Positions 39,518 to 48,127 of a stretch of 64,000 nucleotides of DNA are shown piece by piece. Source of the stretch: Psychroflexus sediminis (GTDB lineage: Bacteria; Bacteroidota; Bacteroidia; Flavobacteriales; Flavobacteriaceae); NCBI RefSeq assembly GCF_900099815.1, contig NZ_FNCW01000006.1, positions 1 through 64,000 of the forward strand, given 5' to 3'. A program made the position numbers and the translations under genes. The notes beneath the pieces are model-generated. The model was not told the origin of the DNA. It saw only the letters and a program-made list of their open reading frames with translations, and did not search any database. Each line of letters opens with the position of its first letter. Positions within the stretch are counted from its first letter, which is position 1.

Positions 39518-41029
39518 TTAATCTTTGTTAAGTCTTGAATTCGTTTTCACATTGAGGGTAAACAGTCCAGCTAAAATCATTGCAACTCCTCCTATGATTA
39601 AGGCGTAAACAGGCTGACTGTCAAATAAACTGGATACGATAAAGCCTAAAATGGTAGACGCCACAATTTGCGGAATCACGATAAAAAAATTGAAAACCCC
39701 CATATAATATCCCATTTTAGAAGAAGGTAAGGAACCTGAAAGCATGGCATATGGAATAGACAAAATGGAAGCCCAGGCTATACCTACCCCTATCATACTC
39801 AAAATAAGTCCCAGTTTCGTAGTCACAAAATAAATGGAAATTAAACTGATGCCACCCAAAGTAAGCGCAAGCATGTGTGTAAATTTATTGCTTGTACGTT
39901 TTGCCAATACAGGCAGAGCAAAAGCAACTAAAGCAGCTACACCGTTGTAAACCGTAAACATAACTGTGACCCAGTCTGCGGCATCGTTGTAAAGTTGAGA
40001 AGTCGTATCCTCTGTATTAAACACATGACCTGTTACAGCCTGAGTCGTATAAATCCACATGGAAAAAAGTGCAAACCAGGAAAAAAACTGAACCCAGGCC
40101 AGTTGTTTCATGGTTTTGGGCATGTTCAGAAGATCCGAAACGATATTGGTAAATCCGTTTTTAATTCTTTTTTTCCTTAGTTCTGAAACAATTAAAAACA
40201 AAACCCCAACGATGATGAGACCTATAAAAAGGATGTACAATTCTTTGGTGAGACCCTTGGCATAAATAAAGTAGGAAACCACCGCTCCAATTAAAATCAT
40301 AATCCACCCCACTTTGGTTTGCATGGAGATGTTTTTTTTGATTTCCTGCTCAGTCTTAGGTTCTACTTTCTGTGCGTCACGATTTTCTTCGAAGGCCTCC
40401 AGTTCTTCAGGAGAGTATTCCTTTGAAAATAAAACCGTCCACATGACCGCTAGAAAGAAAATAACACCTCCGATATAAAAAGACCATTTTACAGAGTCGG
40501 GGATTTCTCCTACTGCTGCGGTATTGGAAATCCCTATCCAGTTGGTGAGCACATAAGGTAATGCAGATCCAACAACCGCACCTATCCCTATAAAGAAACT
40601 TTGCATGGCAAAACCAAGTGTGCGTTGTTCTTCAGGTAAATTGTCTCCTACAAAAGCTCTAAAAGGTTCCATAGAAATATTTATGGAAGCATCCATGATC
40701 CAGAGCATTCCTGCGGCTACCCACAGTTCCGGTGAGTTAGGCATAAAGAATAAGGCGATAGAGGCTAAAATAGCACCAACCAGGAAGTAGGGCTTCCTGC
40801 GGCCAAGTCTGGTCCAGGTTCTATCACTAAAATAGCCTACGATGGGCTGAACCACCAATCCGGTGACAGGTGCGGCTATCCACAAAATGGGGATATCTTC
40901 AACATCTGCACCAAGGGTTTCAAAAATTCTTGACGTATTTGCGTTTTGTAGAGCAAATCCAAATTGAATGCCCAGGAAACCAAAACTCATGTTCCAGATT
41001 TCCCAAAAACTTAGCTTTCGCTTTTGCAT
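39518..41029 (-). CDS. MFS sugar transporter, SLC45/maltose type
   Basis: A 503-residue major facilitator protein with 12 predicted membrane helices. The segment FWEIWNMSFGFLGIQFGFALQNAN and PIVGYFSDRTWTRLGRRKPY (with the MFS loop motif DRTxxxGRRKPY) match the GPH/SLC45-like sugar carriers found in flavobacterial maltose loci. It should bring maltose or short maltodextrins from periplasm to cytosol. The frame extends 45 bases upstream, but MQKRKLSF at 41029 is the expected start. It is first in the leftward operon. Confidence 0.9.
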   Translation of the reverse strand: MQKRKLSFWEIWNMSFGFLGIQFGFALQNANTSRIFETLGADVEDIPILWIAAPVTGLVVQPIVGYFSDRTWTRLGRRKPYFLVGAILASIALFFMPNSPELWVAAGMLWIMDASINISMEPFRAFVGDNLPEEQRTLGFAMQSFFIGIGAVVGSALPYVLTNWIGISNTAAVGEIPDSVKWSFYIGGVIFFLAVMWTVLFSKEYSPEELEAFEENRDAQKVEPKTEQEIKKNISMQTKVGWIMILIGAVVSYFIYAKGLTKELYILFIGLIIVGVLFLIVSELRKKRIKNGFTNIVSDLLNMPKTMKQLAWVQFFSWFALFSMWIYTTQAVTGHVFNTEDTTSQLYNDAADWVTVMFTVYNGVAALVAFALPVLAKRTSNKFTHMLALTLGGISLISIYFVTTKLGLILSMIGVGIAWASILSIPYAMLSGSLPSSKMGYYMGVFNFFIVIPQIVASTILGFIVSSLFDSQPVYALIIGGVAMILAGLFTLNVKTNSRLNKD

Positions 41030-41030
41030 A

Positions 41031-41055
41031 TCGTTTAATTTATAAATTAAAACGA
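41031..41055. promoter_or_regulatory. Inverted repeat in the leader of the MFS-GH operon
   Basis: A near-perfect 25-base inverted repeat with outer arms TCGTTT and AAACGA lies directly before the MFS start codon. It could be a LacI-type operator or an mRNA hairpin covering the ribosome binding region. Which of these it is cannot be told from sequence. Confidence 0.4.
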
Positions 41056-41114
41056 TAAACTTTATGTGTAACAAAGCCTATCTAATGGAAGTAAAAATAT
41101 AGCCTTGTTTCCTG

Positions 41115-41144
41115 CAAATATATTTAAATTTTTAAGTTCTACAA
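41115..41144 (-). promoter_or_regulatory. Bacteroidota-type promoter of the MFS-GH operon
   Basis: On the minus strand a TTG (41142-41144) is followed after 19 bases by TATATTTG (41115-41122), an exact TAnnTTTG box. The -33 element lies inside the last codons of the lacI-type gene. The -7 box is 86 bases from the MFS start, leaving room for the inverted repeat in the leader. Confidence 0.65.
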
Positions 41145-42182
41145 TTTTGTGGTTTCCCTGTCGATGATATCCGTTTTAACGATAGTGGTTTTAAAAGGTT
41201 CTTCTTCATCATTGGTATTTTCCAGCCGTTCAATAAGAAGTTTTGCAGCTTCTTCGCCCATCTCAAAGCCATGCTGACTTATCGTAGTGAGCGGCGGATA
41301 GGCATGCTTTGAAAGCACTCCGTCTGTAAATCCAATAATTTGAAGATCATCCGGAATTTTGAGGCCTTTTTGCCTGGCGACTTTCATAGCCGTAATGGCA
41401 TAAAGTTCGTTGACGGCAAAGAGACCATCCACAGCATTCTTTTTAAAATAATCATGAATCTGCTCTTCAAGAAACTCCAGGTTGTCATCAGAATTAAATT
41501 TATCATCGATTTTCAAAATCAAATCAGGGTCAACTTCAATACCATTGGATTGTAAAGCGTTTTTATAGCCTTCAGTTCTAAGTCTACCAACACTAACGTA
41601 ATCTTTGGTACTGATAATACCTATATGTTTACAGCCACTGCTTATCAATTTCTCTACCGCTTTTTTTGAGGTTTTAACATCATCAACAATAACTTTATCG
41701 CATTCAATTTCATCGATGACCCTGTCGAACATGACTATGGGTATACCCTGGTCTATGGTTTCCGACAGGTGATGGAAATCTTTAACCGAAAGGGTTTCCT
41801 TGGCTACTGAAATGATAAATCCATCGATACTTCCGTTGGCCAGCATTTCGAGGTTGATGACTTCTTTTTTAAAGGATTCATTAGACAGCCCTACAATAAC
41901 ATTATAACCTTTATCATTGGCATAATGCTCGATACCCGAAATAACGGTGGTGAAAAAATGATGAACAATTTCCGGAATAATGACTCCCAAAGTTTTAGTT
42001 TTCTTATTTTTAAGGCTTAAGGCGATATTATTGGGTCTGTAATTATATAGTTTAGCAAAGGCCTTGACTTTGTTTTTGGTCTCCTCTCCAATCTCTTTAC
42101 TATCCCTTAAGGCTTTAGATACGGTAGATACAGAGACATCCAACTCCTTGGCAATGACTTTAAGTGTCGGTTTTTGTTTCAT
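41139..42182 (-). CDS. LacI family transcriptional regulator
   Basis: A 347-residue repressor/activator with an N-terminal helix-turn-helix (TLKVIAKELDVSVSTVSKAL, then a hinge helix near RPNNIALSLKNKKT) and a periplasmic-binding-protein-like sensor domain (TLGVIIPEIVHHFF and following). It sits between the susCDE operon and the MFS-GH operon and almost certainly controls one or both in response to maltose or a derivative. The effector is inferred from context. It lacks its own strong promoter match. Confidence 0.92.
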   Translation of the reverse strand: MKQKPTLKVIAKELDVSVSTVSKALRDSKEIGEETKNKVKAFAKLYNYRPNNIALSLKNKKTKTLGVIIPEIVHHFFTTVISGIEHYANDKGYNVIVGLSNESFKKEVINLEMLANGSIDGFIISVAKETLSVKDFHHLSETIDQGIPIVMFDRVIDEIECDKVIVDDVKTSKKAVEKLISSGCKHIGIISTKDYVSVGRLRTEGYKNALQSNGIEVDPDLILKIDDKFNSDDNLEFLEEQIHDYFKKNAVDGLFAVNELYAITAMKVARQKGLKIPDDLQIIGFTDGVLSKHAYPPLTTISQHGFEMGEEAAKLLIERLENTNDEEEPFKTTIVKTDIIDRETTKL

Positions 42183-42274
42183 TTTTAATTATAAGGATAA
42201 ATTATTGCTTCAAAATAAACAATTCTTCAATATTGACCTAAAAAAATGAAAAAAATAAAAAGTTATCAACACGA

Positions 42275-42299
42275 AAACGTTGTAGCTTACGTGCAGCTA
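42275..42299. promoter_or_regulatory. Candidate operator between lacI-type gene and susC
   Basis: The divergent region holds AAACGTTG (42275-42282), whose AACGTT core is palindromic and resembles LacI-family half sites. Directly after it lies TAGCT/AGCTA, an inverted repeat with a 7-base spacer (42283-42299). Its GC content stands out from the AT-rich surroundings. This is a candidate only. Confidence 0.35.
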
Positions 42300-42377
42300 A
42301 GGTTATTGAGATAAGTTTACATAATTTTAACTCTGGAAGTAAAAATATAACTCATTACTAACACAAAAATAAAATCT

Positions 42378-45293
42378 ATGCGAACAATTAAACTTTTAGG
42401 TTTGTTGCTAATGCTTTTACCTATAAGTATTTTTGCCCAGTCCACAGTAAGCGGGACTGTTGTGAATGACAACGGTATGCCAATACCTGGTGTTAACATT
42501 TTAGTTAAAAATACTACAAAAGGGACAACAACCGATTTTGACGGGAATTACTCAATCGATTTAGAAAAAGGTGAAACTTTATCTTTTTCTTACATAGGTT
42601 ATAGAACCCAGGACATTGTATTTAATGGGAATAATACAAGGATTAATGTATCTATGGTTGAAGATGCGGAAGCACTTAAGGAAGTCGTGGTTGTTGGTTA
42701 TGGGGATCAGACCGTGAAATCCATCTCTGGTTCTGTAGCCTCTGTAACCGAAAAAGATTTTAATAAGGGAAATATTGTAACTTCAGAAAGTCTTATACAA
42801 GGTCGTGTACCTGGCCTGTCTATAACCAAAGGGGGTGGTCCCGGTTCTGGTTCTGAAATTACAATTCGTGGCGGTTCTTCCTTTAATGCCAGCAATGCTC
42901 CTTTAATAGTACTTGATGGTTTACCATTAAACAATGAGACTGCAGCTGGAACACGATCTATCTTATCTTCTATCAATCCGAATGACATTGAGTCGTTTTC
43001 GGTATTAAAAGATGCTTCAGCATCTGCCATCTATGGTATTAGAGCAGCCGGAGGAGTTATTATCATCAATACCAAAAAAGGTAGAGGCGAACTCAATGTC
43101 ACTTTAGATGTTCAGCGAAACGTAACCAAAATAGATAATAGTATTGATGTTTTAAACGCGAGTCAATTTAGAACTTTGGTAAGTGACAATTTTCCAGATC
43201 GGCTTGATGAACTCGGAGAAGCCAACACCAACTGGCAGGATGAAATCTATCGAGATGCTGTATCTTCAGACATCAACCTAAGCGCCAGGGGTGCTTTGTT
43301 TGGAGAAATCCCAACGCGCTTATCTTTAAACAGATCTGATCAGCAGGGTTTAAGAAGAACGTCTAAATTTGACAGAACAACCGCTTCATTATCTATAAAT
43401 CCAAGACTTTTTGACGATCATTTGAAAGTGGGTTTAAATGCTAATTACAGTAATGTAGATAACAGATTTGCGGCAGGAGTAGAAGGAAGTGCTATTGCCT
43501 TTGATCCTACTCAACCTGTTAGAGATCCCGGTTCTCCTTATGGCGGTTTTTTTGAATTTAGAGATAACGATGGCTCTGCATCCTCGAACGTGCCAAGAAA
43601 CCCTGTAGCGGAATTATTACAAACCCGAAATGTGAGTAATGCCGATCGATTTTTTGGAAACCTGAATTTAGATTATAAATTTCATTTTTTACCAGCCTTA
43701 AGTTTGGTTACCAATTTAGGTATTGACAGAACTGAAAGCGGGGGTGCATTTTCCAGACCTAGAACTAGTGCCCTTGGTGTAAATGCGGAACAAGGAGAAT
43801 TTATAGGAAACTTATCTCGCTATTCACAAAAAAGAACCAATACTTCTGCGGATGCTTATTTTATATTTGACGATAATTACGGAGACTTTGGAGTGAAATT
43901 AACCGCTGGGTATTCCTACCAAAAATTTGAATCTGAAAGCTTCACAACTGGTGAAATTTTAGATCCAAATGCCCAGGGTCCGAGAACAACTGTGGCGGAT
44001 GATGTCGTTTTTATAGGATATTTCGGTAGAGCCAACTTAAGCTTTAAAGAAAAATACTTTATAAACGGCTCTATTAGACGCGATGGTGTATCAAAATTTA
44101 ATCCAGAGGACCGAATTGAATATTTCCCATCTGTATCCGGGGCATGGCAGATAAGTGAAGAAGATTTTTTAAAAGACAGTCAGGTTATTAGTAACCTAAA
44201 AGTAAGAGCGGGCTGGGGACAGCTTGGTCAACAGGATATTTCATCTACAACAGATTATTTAAGCCGATATCAACGAGGTTTATCTAATCAACAGTATCGC
44301 TTTGGTCCTAATGCAATTGTCCCTTTACAGCCTTTATACACCAATCCAAATATTAGCTGGGAGATATTAACAGAAATCAATTTGGGACTGGATTTTGCCT
44401 TTTTTGACGATAGAATTTCCGGGTCTGTAGATGTGTTTGAGAGAACAGCTGATGATTTGTTATCGTTTGTACCGGTCCCGGATGGAGCTAACTTTTCTAA
44501 CCAGGGATTCCAAAACATAGGCGAATTTGTTTCAAAGGGTGTTGAAATTAACCTAGATTATAACGTCATCAGACAGGATGATTTAAATTGGGATGTGAAT
44601 TATAATTTCACAGCTTTTGACAGAGAAATAACCCGTTTGGCCTTCGGTCAAGATATTTTTGTTGGTGGTATTTCAGGTGGAACAGGTAATACTATTCAGG
44701 TGCAAAGAGAAGGTGAATGGCCAAATTCCTTTTTCACCTATGCACAATTGTACGATCAGTCTGGACAACCTATTGAAGGTGCCTATGCAGATATAAATGG
44801 AGATGGTACTATAGACGACAGAGACCGTTATGTGTCTGGAAACGGACAGGCAGATATGCTGATGGGCTTTCAGTCTAACCTGACTTATAAAAATTTTGAC
44901 TTCAATTTTAACTTGAGAGCAAGCATTGGTGGAGAAATTTACAATAATGTGAATTCTTCCAGAGCTCAACTTGGAAATTTAGATTTAGCTGCGCCAAACA
45001 ATTTACCTGTACAGGTTCTAGAAACCGGATTTGCAAGAACACCGGATGTCATTTTATCCGATTTCTATTTAGAAGATGCCTCTTTCTTAAGAATGGATAA
45101 CATTACGCTTGGTTATACTCTAGAAAATTTCAATAAAGACAGTACAAGCCTGAGATTCTGGATGGGATTACAAAATGCCTTTATTATCACAGACTATTCT
45201 GGTATAGATCCGGAACTTGGAAGTGGTGGTATTGATAATACAATATATCCTAGAGGTAGAACTTACTTACTTGGTGTGAATTATAATTTTTAA
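42378..45293 (+). CDS. susC: SusC/RagA-type TonB-linked outer-membrane transporter
   Basis: A 971-residue outer-membrane protein that, with SusD, imports oligosaccharides by TonB-driven transport. After the signal peptide (ending IFA-Q) come the CarboxypepD_reg-like domain (GTVVNDNGMPIPGVNI, DFDGNYSI), the VVVGYGDQTVKS box, the plug with ITIRGGSSFNASNAPLIVLDG and SVLKDASASAIYG, and the barrel ending in LLGVNYNF. Context gives maltodextrin as the likely substrate. susD follows after 13 bases. Confidence 0.95.
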   Translation: MRTIKLLGLLLMLLPISIFAQSTVSGTVVNDNGMPIPGVNILVKNTTKGTTTDFDGNYSIDLEKGETLSFSYIGYRTQDIVFNGNNTRINVSMVEDAEALKEVVVVGYGDQTVKSISGSVASVTEKDFNKGNIVTSESLIQGRVPGLSITKGGGPGSGSEITIRGGSSFNASNAPLIVLDGLPLNNETAAGTRSILSSINPNDIESFSVLKDASASAIYGIRAAGGVIIINTKKGRGELNVTLDVQRNVTKIDNSIDVLNASQFRTLVSDNFPDRLDELGEANTNWQDEIYRDAVSSDINLSARGALFGEIPTRLSLNRSDQQGLRRTSKFDRTTASLSINPRLFDDHLKVGLNANYSNVDNRFAAGVEGSAIAFDPTQPVRDPGSPYGGFFEFRDNDGSASSNVPRNPVAELLQTRNVSNADRFFGNLNLDYKFHFLPALSLVTNLGIDRTESGGAFSRPRTSALGVNAEQGEFIGNLSRYSQKRTNTSADAYFIFDDNYGDFGVKLTAGYSYQKFESESFTTGEILDPNAQGPRTTVADDVVFIGYFGRANLSFKEKYFINGSIRRDGVSKFNPEDRIEYFPSVSGAWQISEEDFLKDSQVISNLKVRAGWGQLGQQDISSTTDYLSRYQRGLSNQQYRFGPNAIVPLQPLYTNPNISWEILTEINLGLDFAFFDDRISGSVDVFERTADDLLSFVPVPDGANFSNQGFQNIGEFVSKGVEINLDYNVIRQDDLNWDVNYNFTAFDREITRLAFGQDIFVGGISGGTGNTIQVQREGEWPNSFFTYAQLYDQSGQPIEGAYADINGDGTIDDRDRYVSGNGQADMLMGFQSNLTYKNFDFNFNLRASIGGEIYNNVNSSRAQLGNLDLAAPNNLPVQVLETGFARTPDVILSDFYLEDASFLRMDNITLGYTLENFNKDSTSLRFWMGLQNAFIITDYSGIDPELGSGGIDNTIYPRGRTYLLGVNYNF

Positions 45294-45306
45294 AAAAAAT
45301 TAAATT

Positions 45307-46902
45307 ATGAAACTTAAACAATACATACTACTCACATTTATAGGAACCCTGCTGTTTTCTTCATGTGAATCTGACCTGGATGTTGGTGTAAATGATCCAA
45401 ACATAATTTTGGCAGACGAAGTGTACACTTCAGCAGAAGCCTATAAACAAGCTTTGGCTGGTGTTTATGCCAACTTATCCCTATCCTCTCTTACCGATCC
45501 GGGCGGATCAAATATTGGTGGTCTAGATGCGGGAACCGGACAATACATGAGAGGTTTATTTAACTTACAAAACTTATCTACGGATGAAGTTATTTGGACT
45601 TTTGAAAATGACCCAGGCCTTAGAGGAGTTCAAAGAAACTCAGCTTCTCCAGAAAATGTTTTGCTAAGGGGAGTTTACTCCAGAGCTATGTTTTCGGTAG
45701 CCTTGTCCAATGAATTTTTGAGACAATCTTCAGACGAACTGCTTCAGGCCAGAGGAATTGGTTCTGCAGAGGAGATTCAAACTTACAGAGCTGAAGCCAA
45801 AGCTTTAAAAGCACTGTCCTATTATCATTTAATGGATATGTTTGGTAAGGCGCCTTATTATGATGAGACTATGGAGGTTGGATTTATCCAGGGTGAAGAA
45901 TTGTCCAGAACTGAATTATTCGATTTGGTTGAAAGCTTACTTCTTGAAGCTTTTGATGATTTGCCTGCTGGAAATACTGGTGAATACGCAAGAATTGATC
46001 AAGGTGTTGTCAATATGATTTTAGCGAAAATCTATCTGAATGCTGAAGTGTATACTGGAACTGCCAGATACGATCAGGCTTTAGCGAGAAGTTTAGACGT
46101 TATAAATGCCGGCTATCAATTAGTAGATGATTATCAATTCAATTTCCTAGCCGATAATGACAGTAACGGCGCTCAAAATGAAATCATTTTTCCAATTGTA
46201 AACGATGGTCAAACCACACAAAACTTTGGAGGAACAACCATCCTAATTCAAGGTCAGGTAGGCGCTCAGGAGCAAAACGGAGAAAGCCTTGGAGTGAATC
46301 CTGGCGGATTTGGCGGTCTTTTTAGAGTTAGACCAGAATTTGCAGAACAATTCATTCTAAATCCTTTATATGATAACGATTCCAGAAATACCCTGATCAC
46401 AGAAGATCGTCCAATAAACCTGGAAATCAGTGATCCGAATACGGGTTACATTATCACAAAATACTCCAACAGAACTTCAACAGGAGATTTTGGATCTGAC
46501 AGGCTTTTTACCGATACGGATTTTCCAATGTTCAGATTGGCAGATGCTTATCTGATGTATGCTGAAGCACACTTGAGAGGTGGCGGTGGCGATCTTAATA
46601 CAGCTGTAGGTTACGTCAATGTCTTAAGAGAAAGAGCTTTTGGTGATACTTCAGGAAATATAAGTGCCACTCAACTGACGCTTGATTTTTTAATCGATGA
46701 ACGTTCACGGGAATTATATTGGGAAAGTCATAGAAGACAGGATCTTATTCGTTTCGGATTGTATACAGGAAACCAATACATCTGGTCTTTTAAAGGTGGT
46801 CCAAGTACAGGAACATCACTAGATGAATTCAGAGCACTATATCCGATTCCTTCTGCGAGTTTGGCTACAAATCAAAATTTAACACAAAACCCTGGTTATT
46901 AA
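45307..46902 (+). CDS. susD: SusD/RagB-type surface glycan-binding lipoprotein
   Basis: A 531-residue lipoprotein (lipobox FSSC, Cys about 20) forming the lid over SusC. It has the helical TPR-like fold typical of SusD, with EAKALKALSYYHLMDMFGKAPY, FPMFRLADAYLMYAEAHLR and the C-terminal DERSRELYWESHRRQDLIRFG. The family member in starch loci binds helical maltooligosaccharide at the cell surface. It is 13 bases after susC and 15 bases before the susE-like gene. Confidence 0.95.
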   Translation: MKLKQYILLTFIGTLLFSSCESDLDVGVNDPNIILADEVYTSAEAYKQALAGVYANLSLSSLTDPGGSNIGGLDAGTGQYMRGLFNLQNLSTDEVIWTFENDPGLRGVQRNSASPENVLLRGVYSRAMFSVALSNEFLRQSSDELLQARGIGSAEEIQTYRAEAKALKALSYYHLMDMFGKAPYYDETMEVGFIQGEELSRTELFDLVESLLLEAFDDLPAGNTGEYARIDQGVVNMILAKIYLNAEVYTGTARYDQALARSLDVINAGYQLVDDYQFNFLADNDSNGAQNEIIFPIVNDGQTTQNFGGTTILIQGQVGAQEQNGESLGVNPGGFGGLFRVRPEFAEQFILNPLYDNDSRNTLITEDRPINLEISDPNTGYIITKYSNRTSTGDFGSDRLFTDTDFPMFRLADAYLMYAEAHLRGGGGDLNTAVGYVNVLRERAFGDTSGNISATQLTLDFLIDERSRELYWESHRRQDLIRFGLYTGNQYIWSFKGGPSTGTSLDEFRALYPIPSASLATNQNLTQNPGY

Positions 46903-46917
46903 TATTAAATACTAAAA

Positions 46918-48069
46918 ATGATGAAAAATAAAATTTTAAAATTGATGATGGTGTTTTTTGCACTAGTTGCATTTAATGCTTGTAGTGATGATGATACAAT
47001 TGAATTCACTACCCAAGCCCCACCAGAACAAATATCGTTTACAAACGATTTTTCAAGTGAATATTTATTAAGTGAATTGTTCGCTCAAAATAATGCAGAA
47101 CGTTTTGTTTGGATGGCTCCAGATTTCGGAGTGCCAACCCCAGTAACTTACGAATTACAAGGTTCAACAGACTTTGAGTTTACAGAACCTGTGGTTTTGG
47201 CAGAAACGACAAATCAGCAGACTGCCATAACAGTAGGACAGCTTTTAAGCTTAGCTGAAGCAGCTGGACTTGACAATGACCCAGAAACAGATAATCCAGA
47301 TACCGGAGAGCTTTTCTTTCGTGTAAGGGCTCAAATTGGAACTGAAAATGCAGAGAACTCTCCGGAGACCATTTCAGAAGTAACCACTCTTAATGTGATT
47401 ATTATTTCTACAGGTGGACCAGAACCGCTTCCAGTTCTTCCAAACTTATATCTAGTGGGTAGTTCTGTCGCTTCAGGTTGGGACAATAACAATAACAATT
47501 TTCCAATGGTAAGAAATCCAGAAAATGAAAATATGTTTACTTACACCGGAAGGTTTATTGACGGGGAATTCAAACTGCTTGAAGAAAGAGGTGCATGGCA
47601 ACCACAATGGGGACTGCAAGACGGAAGTCTTGAAACCAGCGAAGACCTTGGAGGTGACCCCGGTGCATTTGCCATTGCTGATGGTGACGGTTATTATACC
47701 CTAGAAGTGGATACCGAAAACAAAACCCATACTCTTACTGCATTTGAAGAAGCAGGCTCTGCTACTTATAATACCATTGGTCTTATAGGCTTTGGTACAA
47801 CCGGAACTGACGAAGGCTGGAACCAGGATATAGATATGACGCAATCTACTTTTGATCCGCACATCTGGTACATCTCAGAGATTGCGCTTTTCGATGGAGA
47901 AGTGAAATTTAGAGCTGAAGATGACTGGGGAGTGAACTGGGGTGGAAATACCGAGTTTTCAGGTTACGGAAGTATAAATGGACCTAACATCCCTACTACA
48001 GCTGGAACTTACGAAGTTTGGTTTAATGATCTGACTGGAAATTATGTATTGATTCCAATCGTAGAATAA
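46918..48069 (+). CDS. susE: SusE/SusF-like surface starch-binding lipoprotein
   Basis: A 383-residue lipoprotein (lipobox FNAC, followed by SDDD, an acidic stretch of the kind linked to surface export). An N-terminal SusE-type Ig-like domain (about 30-160) with NAERFVWMAPDFG is followed by two tandem starch-binding modules, each beginning LYLVGSS-like or IGLIGFG-like and containing WDNNNNNFPM, KLLEERGAWQPQWG and EVKFRAEDDWGVNWGG. It has one module fewer than SusF of Bacteroides. It assists glycan capture. Confidence 0.88.
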   Translation: MMKNKILKLMMVFFALVAFNACSDDDTIEFTTQAPPEQISFTNDFSSEYLLSELFAQNNAERFVWMAPDFGVPTPVTYELQGSTDFEFTEPVVLAETTNQQTAITVGQLLSLAEAAGLDNDPETDNPDTGELFFRVRAQIGTENAENSPETISEVTTLNVIIISTGGPEPLPVLPNLYLVGSSVASGWDNNNNNFPMVRNPENENMFTYTGRFIDGEFKLLEERGAWQPQWGLQDGSLETSEDLGGDPGAFAIADGDGYYTLEVDTENKTHTLTAFEEAGSATYNTIGLIGFGTTGTDEGWNQDIDMTQSTFDPHIWYISEIALFDGEVKFRAEDDWGVNWGGNTEFSGYGSINGPNIPTTAGTYEVWFNDLTGNYVLIPIVE

Positions 48070-48086
48070 ATTTCACTAATAATCTT

Positions 48087-48114
48087 AAGGCTATCCTCAG
48101 GGATAGCCTTTTTT
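48087..48114 (+). terminator. Internal terminator or attenuator between susE and amylase
   Basis: A perfect 10-bp stem AAGGCTATCC/GGATAGCCTT with loop TCAG is followed by TTTT, 17 bases after the susE-like stop and 14 bases before the amylase ATG. It should lower, and perhaps regulate, expression of the amylase relative to susCDE. Confidence 0.8.
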
Positions 48115-48127
48115 ATATTTAAGAAAC

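Noticed and set aside
41031-41055. Rho-independent terminator after the lacI-type gene
   Set aside because: The inverted repeat is AT-rich with no T-run following on the minus strand and sits against the MFS start codon, so an operator or leader structure fits better.
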